Assembly (NCBI RefSeq): GCF_900111995.1
Contig: NZ_FOKF01000029.1
Span: 1-64,000 of the forward strand
DNA from: Collimonas sp. OK607
Lineage (GTDB): Bacteria > Pseudomonadota > Gammaproteobacteria > Burkholderiales > Burkholderiaceae_D
Length of the DNA stretch: 64,000 nucleotides
Direction of reading: 5' to 3'
The notes under the pieces are model-generated. The model had not been told where the DNA came from. It saw only the letters and a list, made by a program, of their open reading frames with translations, and made no database searches. The position numbers and the translations under genes were made by a program. Numbering within the stretch: position 1 is the first letter of the stretch; each line of letters begins with the position of its first letter. This document shows, in pieces, positions 54,915 to 62,505 of this stretch.

Positions 54915-55769
54915 ATGAGACCGCAATATGAACATCTCACCCTCTCGCCCGGACATTCCTGGCAACTGTTGTGGCGTGAGCTGCCGGAGTTACCGTTTCT
55001 CTGGCATTACCATCCGGAGTTCGAGCTGACCTTGACCTTGAACGCGCGTGGCCAGCGTTATGTGGGCGACCATCTGGCTGATTTCTCGGATGGCGACCTG
55101 ATCTTGCTGGGGCCGAATCTGCCGCACACCTGGTCGGCTAGTGAACGCATAGCGCCCGAGCGCCAGATGCTGGCCGTGGTGGTCTGGTTTTCACGCGACT
55201 GGCTGATCCAGTTGCAAACCAGCTTGCCGGAGCTGGCCGGTTTGCTGCAACTGGGCAAGCGAGCGGATAGGGGATTGCAGTTCTCGGCCGATACAGCGAT
55301 CCGCGTCAGGCCATTGATGCTGCGCATGGAGAAACTGGCGCCGGCGCAGCGGCTGCCTCTATTGCTGGAGTTGCTGTTGCTGCTGGCGCAAGATGATTTG
55401 GCGCAGCCGCTGGCCTCGGTCGCTTCGGCATCGATCGCGGTGGATGCGCAACGCCAGCGCATGGGGCGGGTGCTGGATTACATGCATGCGCATTTTCAGA
55501 CGGCGTTGCCGGTGGAACTGCTGGCCGAGCGGGCGGCGTTGTCGGTGGGCGCCTTCCACCGGTTTTTCAAGCGCCACACACAGTTGACGGTTACCGCCTA
55601 TCTGGCCCAGCTGCGGATCGGCAGCGCCTGCCAGCAACTGATCCAGACCGACAAGGCGATAGGCGTGATTGCGCAGGAATCGGGCTATCGCAACCTGGCC
55701 CATTTCAACCGGCAGTTCCGTGCCGCCAAGGGTGTCAGTCCGCGTGACTTCAAACAAAGATATAGATGA
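54915..55769 (+). CDS. AraC-family transcriptional regulator
   Basis: 284 residues with an N-terminal cupin-like sensing region ('LPFLWHYHPEFELTLTLNARGQRYVGDHLADFSDGDLILLGPNLPHTW') and a C-terminal double helix-turn-helix ('VELLAERAALSVGAFHRFFKRHTQLTVTAYLAQLRIGSACQQLIQTD', 'GYRNLAHFNRQFRAAKGVSPRDFKQRYR'). It is divergent from the PhyH gene over 126 bases. Confidence 0.9.
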   Translation: MRPQYEHLTLSPGHSWQLLWRELPELPFLWHYHPEFELTLTLNARGQRYVGDHLADFSDGDLILLGPNLPHTWSASERIAPERQMLAVVVWFSRDWLIQLQTSLPELAGLLQLGKRADRGLQFSADTAIRVRPLMLRMEKLAPAQRLPLLLELLLLLAQDDLAQPLASVASASIAVDAQRQRMGRVLDYMHAHFQTALPVELLAERAALSVGAFHRFFKRHTQLTVTAYLAQLRIGSACQQLIQTDKAIGVIAQESGYRNLAHFNRQFRAAKGVSPRDFKQRYR

Positions 55770-55819
55770 AATATAGCTAAATCGGAGTGTCCGCGCTTAC
55801 TTCTGATCTATAAATTTGG

Positions 55820-56707
55820 TCAGGATGGCACTACCGAACGGGCCCATGTGAGATCGCTGCTAAGCCAGCGAGCGGCCTCGCTTTGCTGGTCTTGCTTGCT
55901 CCAGATCAGGTCGACGCTCTTCAGGAAAGCCGGTTCCTGATACTCGTGCGCCAGGATTTTCAAGCCGTCCCTGGCATCGATTTCCTGCATAGCGTGCTGT
56001 GGCAGGAAAGCCCAGCCCATTCCCCGCTTGAGCAGATCCAGCAGCAATTCCGGACTTTCTATACGCCACATGATCTCGCTGTAACGTCCGAAGATCGGTG
56101 CGTCGCCGCCATTGCGGCTGGACGCCAGCAATTGCCGGTGTTGCGCCAGATCGCTGTTATGCACCAGCGGCAAGCGGCTCAATGCATGATCGGCCGCCGC
56201 CACCGGAACGAATTGCAGCTGTCCCAACGAGCTGGCGTTGAAGTCGCTTGGCATGGGATCGACCGTGACTGCAATCGCGATGTCCAGCAAGCCACGCCGC
56301 ATCAGGTCAGTGGCATCGATACTGGTAGGGCGGAACAATTCCAGTTGCAATTCTGGAAAGCGGCGTTCCAGCTCTGCACACAAGGCATGGCTACGGGTCA
56401 CCGGCAAGGCCTGGTCAATGCCCAGCCGCAAGCGATGGCCGTGACCGGCGCTCAGGCTATGTGCCTTGCGTTCCAGGTTGCCGGCCGCGGTCAGAGTCGA
56501 GCGGGCAAAACCGAGCAGTACTGCGCCGTCGGCAGTTAGCGCCAGATGATGCAAATCGCGTTCGAACAAGCGCGTGCCCATATCCACTTCCAGGTTGGCC
56601 AGCGCGGTGCTGACGGTCGATTGCGCCTTGCCCAGGCGCCGCGCCGCCGCCGACAGGCTGCCGCAGTCGGCGATGGTGGCAAATACCAGCAGGTTTTCGA
56701 GAGTCAT
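55820..56707 (-). CDS. LysR-family transcriptional regulator
   Basis: 295 residues. The N-terminal helix-turn-helix region ('LENLLVFATIADCGSLSAAARRLGKAQSTVSTALANLEVDMGTRLFERD') is standard; an effector domain follows. It is divergent from the M20 amidohydrolase gene with a 138-base gap, so probably regulates it. Confidence 0.9.
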   Translation of the reverse strand: MTLENLLVFATIADCGSLSAAARRLGKAQSTVSTALANLEVDMGTRLFERDLHHLALTADGAVLLGFARSTLTAAGNLERKAHSLSAGHGHRLRLGIDQALPVTRSHALCAELERRFPELQLELFRPTSIDATDLMRRGLLDIAIAVTVDPMPSDFNASSLGQLQFVPVAAADHALSRLPLVHNSDLAQHRQLLASSRNGGDAPIFGRYSEIMWRIESPELLLDLLKRGMGWAFLPQHAMQEIDARDGLKILAHEYQEPAFLKSVDLIWSKQDQQSEAARWLSSDLTWARSVVPS

Positions 56708-56845
56708 GGGAATGGCATGAAGGGTGATAGGCGGAAGATATACGGCAGCGTTATCGACAAAACAGATGACCGTTAATTATGGCATGGCGGGCTTCATGAT
56801 TAGTATGCATCGGCAGCTAGCCAATCTACTATCTTGGAGACAAGC

Positions 56846-58432
56846 ATGACCACAGAAGCTAAACAAAGCGCGCTGGACTGGGTGAGCGACAACGCCAGTC
56901 AGTTATCCGACTGGCATCAAACTATCTGGCACTACGCCGAACCGGCTTTTCGCGAGTACAAATCCAGCGCCTGGTATGTTGCCATGCTGCGTGAATACGG
57001 TTTTGAAGTCGAAGTCGGCAGCGGCGGCATGCCGACCGCCTTTGTCGCCACTTTCAAGAACGGCGAGGGGCCGACGATTGCCACTTATGCTGAATACGAT
57101 GCAGTGCCGGGCAACTGCCAGGCGGCGTCGACCAGGAAAGAACCGCGCAAGGGTTTGTCCAAATACGCGCCGGGCCATACCGATCCGCATTCGGCGCTGG
57201 GGATCAGCGCACTCGGCGGCGCCCTGGCTGCTCAAAGCGCCATGTTGAAATTCGGGATACAGGGCACGCTCAAGATTTTCGGCGAACCGGCTGAAAAATT
57301 GCGGGCATCCAAACCCATCCATGCCGCCAAGGGTTATTACGATACGCTGGATGCGGCAGTGAGTTTTCATCCGACCTATATGTTGCCGCTGTGTAACACC
57401 ACGGTCTGGGACGCGCATTGCGGCGTCGGCTACAACTATATCTACACCTTCACCTGCGACGCGCCGGAAAACTGGATTGCCGCCGACAAGTTCAGCCCGA
57501 TACCGCAAAACCACCTGGCTGCGCGTGCCCCCGGTGCCAACGATGCGCTGGTGCTGTTCTACAACCTGAATGAGAGCCTGCGCCGTTCGATGCTGCCGGC
57601 CACCGGTTTGTGGAGTTTCAACGAAGCCATCCTGTGCGCCGGCCAGGCCACCGCCGACAACCTGACGCCGCATGTTTCGCAAATCAATTTCATGCTGCGT
57701 ACTGACTCCATCGAGCAGGCCGAGATCATTAGCCAGGTGATGGATAACAATGCAGAAGCCGCGGCCAAGGCGACTTTTTGCGAATGGAAGAAAACCTGGG
57801 TCAGCAAGTCGCGCGGCGGTTTGCCCAATCATGTGATGGCGCGCGCGACTTACGACAATATGGTGCTGGCCGGACCGCCGAAGTGGGATCAGCAGGCGAT
57901 CGAGATCGCGCAGGAGATGCAGCAGAATCTCGGTATCGAGAAGATGGAAAAGCCATTTTTGGCGGTTACCGAAGAATTGATCGATCCGGAAGATTGCGAA
58001 CGCGAGTTGCGCAAGCAAATGCCGGCCTGGCAGAAATACCTGACTTCGGACGACTACACCGATTACACCTGGCATTGCCCGACCGTGCGCCTGTATGTGG
58101 CACGGCCAATGCTGACGGCGCCACGCGGTTTTGTGTATCCGGACTGGGTGGCGAATGCGCTGGGCGGCATACCCGCCACCATCGATCCGATGATCCAGTC
58201 CGCCGCCAAGACTATCGCCGCGACCTTGATCGATCTGTTTACCAAGCCGGATCTATTGGAGGCTGCCAGCGCGGAATTCAGGCAGCGCACCGGCGGCGGT
58301 ATTGGCGGCAGCGAGTGGCAGGCGCCTTTGCTGGACAAGGATTTCAAAGTGCCGCATCAGTATCGCTGGCCGGAATACATCACCACCGTGCGCGGCGAGG
58401 AGTGGACGATTCCCTGGCGCGACGATGAATGA
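56846..58432 (+). CDS. M20-family amidohydrolase-like protein (AbgB-related)
   Basis: 528 residues from MTTEAKQSAL at 56846 (TTGGAGACAAGC upstream). Overall pattern follows AbgB-like metallo-amidohydrolases: 'HQTIWHYAEPAFREYKSSAWYVAMLREYGFEV', 'ATYAEYDAVPGNCQ' and 'KIFGEPAEKLRASKP'. The usual metal motif 'GHGCGHN' reads 'GHTDPHSALG' here, losing Cys/Asn positions while keeping two His. It is some 50 residues longer than AbgB. It probably cleaves an amide bond; function on guanidino or acyl-amino compounds is suggested only by its neighbour speB-like gene. Confidence 0.8.
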   Translation: MTTEAKQSALDWVSDNASQLSDWHQTIWHYAEPAFREYKSSAWYVAMLREYGFEVEVGSGGMPTAFVATFKNGEGPTIATYAEYDAVPGNCQAASTRKEPRKGLSKYAPGHTDPHSALGISALGGALAAQSAMLKFGIQGTLKIFGEPAEKLRASKPIHAAKGYYDTLDAAVSFHPTYMLPLCNTTVWDAHCGVGYNYIYTFTCDAPENWIAADKFSPIPQNHLAARAPGANDALVLFYNLNESLRRSMLPATGLWSFNEAILCAGQATADNLTPHVSQINFMLRTDSIEQAEIISQVMDNNAEAAAKATFCEWKKTWVSKSRGGLPNHVMARATYDNMVLAGPPKWDQQAIEIAQEMQQNLGIEKMEKPFLAVTEELIDPEDCERELRKQMPAWQKYLTSDDYTDYTWHCPTVRLYVARPMLTAPRGFVYPDWVANALGGIPATIDPMIQSAAKTIAATLIDLFTKPDLLEAASAEFRQRTGGGIGGSEWQAPLLDKDFKVPHQYRWPEYITTVRGEEWTIPWRDDE

Positions 58433-58452
58433 TTAAAGTAATGTTTAAATGA

Positions 58453-59406
58453 TTAGCGACGCGGCACGCCCGGCAGCACACACAGCATTTCATAAGCCAG
58501 GTTGGCGCCCAGCAGGGCGGTAGTGCCGACCGGATCGTAAGGCGGCGATACTTCCACCAGATCGGCGCCGACGATGTCCAGGCCCCAGGCGCCGCGGATG
58601 ATTTCCAGCGCTTGCGGCACGGTCAGGCCGGCGATTTCCGGGGTGCCGGTGCCGGGCGCATAGGCCGGATCGATGCCGTCGATGTCGAAACTCAGGTACA
58701 CCGGGCCGCCTGCCACGCGGGCGCGCACTTCTTCCATCAGCGGCGACAGCGATTTGTTCCAGCAGTCTTCCACCTGTACCACCTTGAAGCCCTGGTCGCG
58801 GCACCAGTCGAAATCTTCTGCGGTGTAGCCGGTGCCGCGCAAGCCGATTTGCACCACGCGTTGGCAATCCAGCAAGCCTTCTTCCACCGCGCGGCGGAAT
58901 GGCGTGCCGTGGGCGATTTTTTCACCGAACATGGTGTCATTGACGTCGGCATGGGCATCGACGTGGATCAGGCCGATCTTGCCGTACTTGCGGTGTAGCG
59001 CGCGCAGGATAGGCAGCGCGATGGTATGGTCGCCACCCAGTGAAATCGGCCGGCAGCCGGAGGCGACGATGTTGTCGTAGGCAGTTTCAATCAGCTTGAT
59101 CGAATCGAGCAGGTTGTAGGGATTGATGGCAACATCGCCAAGATCGGCGATACGCAGCGCATCGAAAGGTGCAGCGCGAGTGGCCATGTTGTAAGGTCGT
59201 AGCAGCACCGATTCGGTACGGATCTGGCGCGGCCCGAAGCGCGTGCCGGAACGATTCGAGGTGCCCAGGTCGAACGGAACGCCGACGAAACAGGCGTCCA
59301 GCTCGGCGCTGCTGCTTACGTGCGGCAAGCGCATCATGGTGGCGATGCCGCCGAAACGTGGCATGTCGTTGCCGCCAAGCGGTTGATAAAGTGGGGTTTC
59401 CGACAT
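58453..59406 (-). CDS. Ureohydrolase: agmatinase / guanidinobutyrase family
   Basis: 317 residues. The binuclear Mn site is intact: 'ISLGGDHTIALP', 'LIHVDAHADVNDT' and 'YLSFDIDGIDPAYAPGTGTPE'. Members hydrolyse agmatine, guanidinobutyrate or guanidinopropionate to an amine plus urea. 'SGTRFGPRQIRTESVLLRPYN' resembles guanidino-acid hydrolases. With gabT/gabD and an amine transporter in the same window, guanidinobutyrate-to-GABA is attractive but unproven. It converges on the M20 gene with a 20-base gap. Confidence 0.88.
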   Translation of the reverse strand: MSETPLYQPLGGNDMPRFGGIATMMRLPHVSSSAELDACFVGVPFDLGTSNRSGTRFGPRQIRTESVLLRPYNMATRAAPFDALRIADLGDVAINPYNLLDSIKLIETAYDNIVASGCRPISLGGDHTIALPILRALHRKYGKIGLIHVDAHADVNDTMFGEKIAHGTPFRRAVEEGLLDCQRVVQIGLRGTGYTAEDFDWCRDQGFKVVQVEDCWNKSLSPLMEEVRARVAGGPVYLSFDIDGIDPAYAPGTGTPEIAGLTVPQALEIIRGAWGLDIVGADLVEVSPPYDPVGTTALLGANLAYEMLCVLPGVPRR

Positions 59407-59466
59407 GATCGTCTCCGGTAAGGGGAAGGGGTTATGTTTTCTATACAGCGCCCACTCTAGCGGGAA

Positions 59467-59538
59467 ATCACATCATAAAAAATGATCGTGATGTAACGCT
59501 TACATTGATAAAAATCGATGTATTATCGATCTGACCCG
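59467..59538. promoter_or_regulatory. Palindromes in the speB-like / LysR divergent promoter
   Basis: ATCACatcAT...ATgatcGTGAT (59467-59492) is an imperfect dyad and ATCGATGTATTATCGAT lies 20-odd bases on. LysR regulators bind dyads of this kind next to their own gene and the divergent target. No individual T-N11-A site was fixed. Confidence 0.4.
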
Positions 59539-59567
59539 CACCCTCCTTTAGCTTTACCCGATGCAAC

Positions 59568-60482
59568 ATGCTCCAGCAATTATCCGATCTTGATCTGCGT
59601 CTGATTCGTGTCTTCCTGTCGGTGCTGGACGCCGGCGGCATTTCCGCTGCACAGACGGCCCTGAATGTCAGCCAGTCCACCATTAGCACGCAGGTGGCGA
59701 CGCTGGAGACGCGGCTCGGGTTTCGTTTGTGTGAACGCGGCCGGGCCGGGTTTCGGCTGACGCCGCGTGGTGAACAGTTCGCCCAGTCCAGCCGTCGGTT
59801 GTTGGAGAACATCGACCATTTTTGCCTGGACGCGCGCCAGATCGGCCGCAAGCTGGTGGGGCAATTGCATTTGGGCCTGATCGGCCACGCCGCCATGAGC
59901 GCCAACGCGCGCCTGAGCCAGGCCATCGCCCGGTTCCGTGCCAGGGACGAGGCAGTAACGCTGTCGCTGGCAGTGCTGGCCCCGGGCCAGCTGGAAGAGG
60001 AGGTGATAAACGGCCGGCTCGACCTTGGCATCGGTTATTTCTGGCATCGCCTGCCGAATCTGGAATATTTGCCCTTGTACACCGAGCATCAGGTGGCGTA
60101 TTGCGCTGCCGCACACCCGTTGTTCAGCCGGGCCGGTAAATTAGAACCGGCAGACCTGGCGCAGCACGACTGGGTTTGGCGCAGTTACCCTCTGCCAGAG
60201 GCCGAAGGCAAGGGCGGCATGTCTGCACCGGCGCGGGTGACTGCGCTGGCTGACAACATGGAGGCAGTCGCGGTCCTGATCTTGTCGGGGCAGCATCTCG
60301 GATTCCTGCCGCAACACTTCGCCGCGCCGCTGGTACAGCAAGGATTGCTGGCGGCCCTTAATCCGGCACAGTTCTCCTATGAGGTCACATTGCATATGGT
60401 CGCACGCCGCCAATCCAGCCGGGGCGAGGTCCTGCAAGCGTTTCAGGACGACCTGGTTGCGGTGCATCGGGAAGGCACCTGA
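59568..60482 (+). CDS. LysR-family transcriptional regulator
   Basis: 304 residues. The helix-turn-helix region reads 'LDLRLIRVFLSVLDAGGISAAQTALNVSQSTISTQVATLETRLGFRLCERG', followed by an effector domain ('GQLHLGLIGHAAMS', 'GRLDLGIGYFWHRLPNLEYLPLY'). It is divergent from the ureohydrolase gene and so its likely regulator; the inducer could be the guanidino compound. Confidence 0.9.
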   Translation: MLQQLSDLDLRLIRVFLSVLDAGGISAAQTALNVSQSTISTQVATLETRLGFRLCERGRAGFRLTPRGEQFAQSSRRLLENIDHFCLDARQIGRKLVGQLHLGLIGHAAMSANARLSQAIARFRARDEAVTLSLAVLAPGQLEEEVINGRLDLGIGYFWHRLPNLEYLPLYTEHQVAYCAAAHPLFSRAGKLEPADLAQHDWVWRSYPLPEAEGKGGMSAPARVTALADNMEAVAVLILSGQHLGFLPQHFAAPLVQQGLLAALNPAQFSYEVTLHMVARRQSSRGEVLQAFQDDLVAVHREGT

Positions 60483-60578
60483 TACCAACCTATACCAACC
60501 ATACGCTGCACCAATGCCGCAGCCGTGGATTTGGATGAGATAATGGGGCTATTACCACACGCATTCAGATTGCCTCTC

Positions 60579-61658
60579 ATGTCCCAATTCGCCCCGCTCA
60601 AGAACGACACCTTCCTGCGCGCACTGTTGCGCCAGCCAACCGAATACACACCGCTGTGGCTGATGCGCCAGGCCGGCCGCTATCTGCCGGAGTATCGCAA
60701 AACCCGCAGCCGCGCAGGTTCTTTCATGGGGCTGGCGACCAATCCCGATTACGCTACCGAAGTCACGCTGCAGCCGCTTGACCGTTTCCCGCTGGATGCC
60801 GCGATTCTGTTTTCCGACATCCTGACCGTGCCGGACGCCATGGGACTAGGCCTGTATTTCGCCGATGGCGAAGGCCCCAAGTTCCAACGGCCGCTACGCG
60901 ATGAAAAAGATGTGATGGCGTTGCAAACCCCTGATCTGGGCAAGCTGGACTATGTTTTCAAGGCGGTCACGCAAATTCGTACGGAGCTCAACGGCCGCGT
61001 GCCGCTGATCGGCTTTGCCGGCAGCCCTTGGACCCTGGCTTGCTATATGGTCGAAGGCGAAGGTTCGCGTGAGTTCCATACGGTCAAGACGATGTTGTAC
61101 AACCGTCCGGACCTGATGCACCACGTGCTCAGCACCAATGCGGCGGCAGTAGCGGCTTACCTGAACGCCCAGATCGACGCCGGCGCACAAGCCGTGATGA
61201 TTTTCGATTCTTGGGGCGGGGCGCTGGCGGATGGCGCTTACCAGGAATTTTCACTGGACTATATGCGCCAGGTGGTTTCCCAGCTGAAGCGCGAAAAAGA
61301 CGGGGTGCCGATTCCGGCGATTGTATTTACCAAGGGCGGCGGTTTGTGGCTGGAGCAGATTGCCGATATCGGCGCCGACGCCGTCGGTCTCGACTGGACT
61401 GTCAATCTGACCGAGGCGCGGGCCCGTATCGGCCAGCGGGTGGCCTTGCAGGGCAACCTGGATCCTGCGGTGCTGTTTGCCAAGCCAGAGCAGATCCGTA
61501 GCGAAGTCGAGCGTTTGCTGAACGCATATGGCGTGCCGCAAGCTGATAGCGGCCATGTATTCAACCTGGGTCACGGCATTTCGCAATTCACGCCGCCGGA
61601 GTCGGTTGCCGTCATGGTGGATGCGGTCCATGAAATCAGCCGTAAATTGCGGAGATAA
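60579..61658 (+). CDS. hemE: Uroporphyrinogen decarboxylase
   Basis: 359 residues from [10 protein letters not shown] at 60579; upstream in-frame ATGs are not family-like. Signature 1 '[16 protein letters not shown]' and signature 2 '[16 protein letters not shown]' are both intact. It decarboxylates uroporphyrinogen III to coproporphyrinogen III in heme synthesis. No obvious terminator follows; the next 843 bases are gene-free. Confidence 0.97.
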   Translation: MSQFAPLKNDTFLRALLRQPTEYTPLWLMRQAGRYLPEYRKTRSRAGSFMGLATNPDYATEVTLQPLDRFPLDAAILFSDILTVPDAMGLGLYFADGEGPKFQRPLRDEKDVMALQTPDLGKLDYVFKAVTQIRTELNGRVPLIGFAGSPWTLACYMVEGEGSREFHTVKTMLYNRPDLMHHVLSTNAAAVAAYLNAQIDAGAQAVMIFDSWGGALADGAYQEFSLDYMRQVVSQLKREKDGVPIPAIVFTKGGGLWLEQIADIGADAVGLDWTVNLTEARARIGQRVALQGNLDPAVLFAKPEQIRSEVERLLNAYGVPQADSGHVFNLGHGISQFTPPESVAVMVDAVHEISRKLRR

Positions 61659-61770
61659 GCGTGAGGCAATAGGCGCTTACCGGCGCCCGTCTATGCCTGC
61701 TAACTGGTGCGGAATGTTGTTACACAGTGTCACGCATAACACATTCGGCACCAATCAGGCGATTGTCACT

Positions 61771-62055
61771 CGCTAGTTATGCACAAAAAAAATCTGCTGC
61801 ACCACGGCAATTTTTTATAACTATATTTATTATTTAGCCCTTGAATACGTTTTGTAAGTGTTTGATTTTAAATGATTTATTTTCTGCTTTTAGTTTAGGC
61901 AATTTATTGAGACCCGCATCAAATATGCGTCTGCAGCCTGTCAAGACCAGGTTACCCACAAAGTTATCCACAGACATTGTGGATAATTTGAAAAGCGCTT
62001 ATGAAACCGATGGTTAGGACATTTCCTAATGTTTTACATTAAGTAGAATCTTAGG
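61771..62055. repeat. DnaA-box module before priA, copy 1
   Basis: This copy carries GTTATGCACA (61776), TTTGATTTTAAATG, TAGTTTAGGCA, the box trio 61952/61964/61978, then AAAAGCGCTTATGAAACCGA and TTTTACATTAAGT. The same strings in the same order appear in copy 2 with an offset of 454-457 bases, so the pair is an imperfect direct duplication. Confidence 0.8.
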
Positions 62056-62227
62056 ATTAAGGATTTCCCGAGCATTTTTGACAGTTGACATCGGACTAAT
62101 TTTTTCGATGCGAAACTTGATGATCCAATAGCAAAAAGCAACATGATGGTGCAGGTCAGTGCATTTGGCTGTATTCATGGATGTTACTTTTTGGTGCCTG
62201 CACTTGTTGACTCCTTGCTGATTTCGA

Positions 62228-62505
62228 ATTTAGTTATGCACATATTGAAGTTACTTCAAGGCTATTTTTTTACTACATGAGAATTACTACCTATCAAGAG
62301 TGAATAGGTTAAGCCTTTGATTGTAAATGGTATTTTTATTGATGCTAGTTTGAGCAAGAGCCAAAATATGTCGTAAACAGGCGCTTTCACGTTGTTTACG
62401 CAACCTTGTCCACAAAGTTATCCACAGATTTTGTGGATAGTGCTCAAAAGCACTTATGAAACTGATAGTTAGCTTATTTCCTCGGGAATTACATTAAGTT
62501 CGTGA
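62228..62505. repeat. DnaA-box module before priA, copy 2
   Basis: This copy carries GTTATGCACA (62233), TTTGATTGTAAATG, TAGTTTGAGCA, the box trio 62406/62418/62432, AAAAGCACTTATGAAACTGA and ATTACATTAAGT, running directly into the priA start codon. Boxes are better conserved between copies than the bases around them. Confidence 0.8.

Larger units (their letters stand above)
61771..62505. other. Gene-free block with duplicated DnaA-box clusters upstream of priA
   Basis: Between hemE and priA (61659-62501) no gene is credible. Matches to TTATNCACA lie at 61777, 61964, 61978 (minus strand), 62234 and 62418; one-mismatch boxes are at 61952, 62406 and 62432 (minus). Boxes at 61964/61978 face each other (TTATCCACA-GACAT-TGTGGATAA), as do 62418/62432. 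The block is AT-rich but lacks the CTA-triplet run of the 13.6-14.3 kb block. It could titrate or recharge DnaA (datA- or DARS-like), regulate priA, or be the true origin. Function is inference. Confidence 0.65.
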
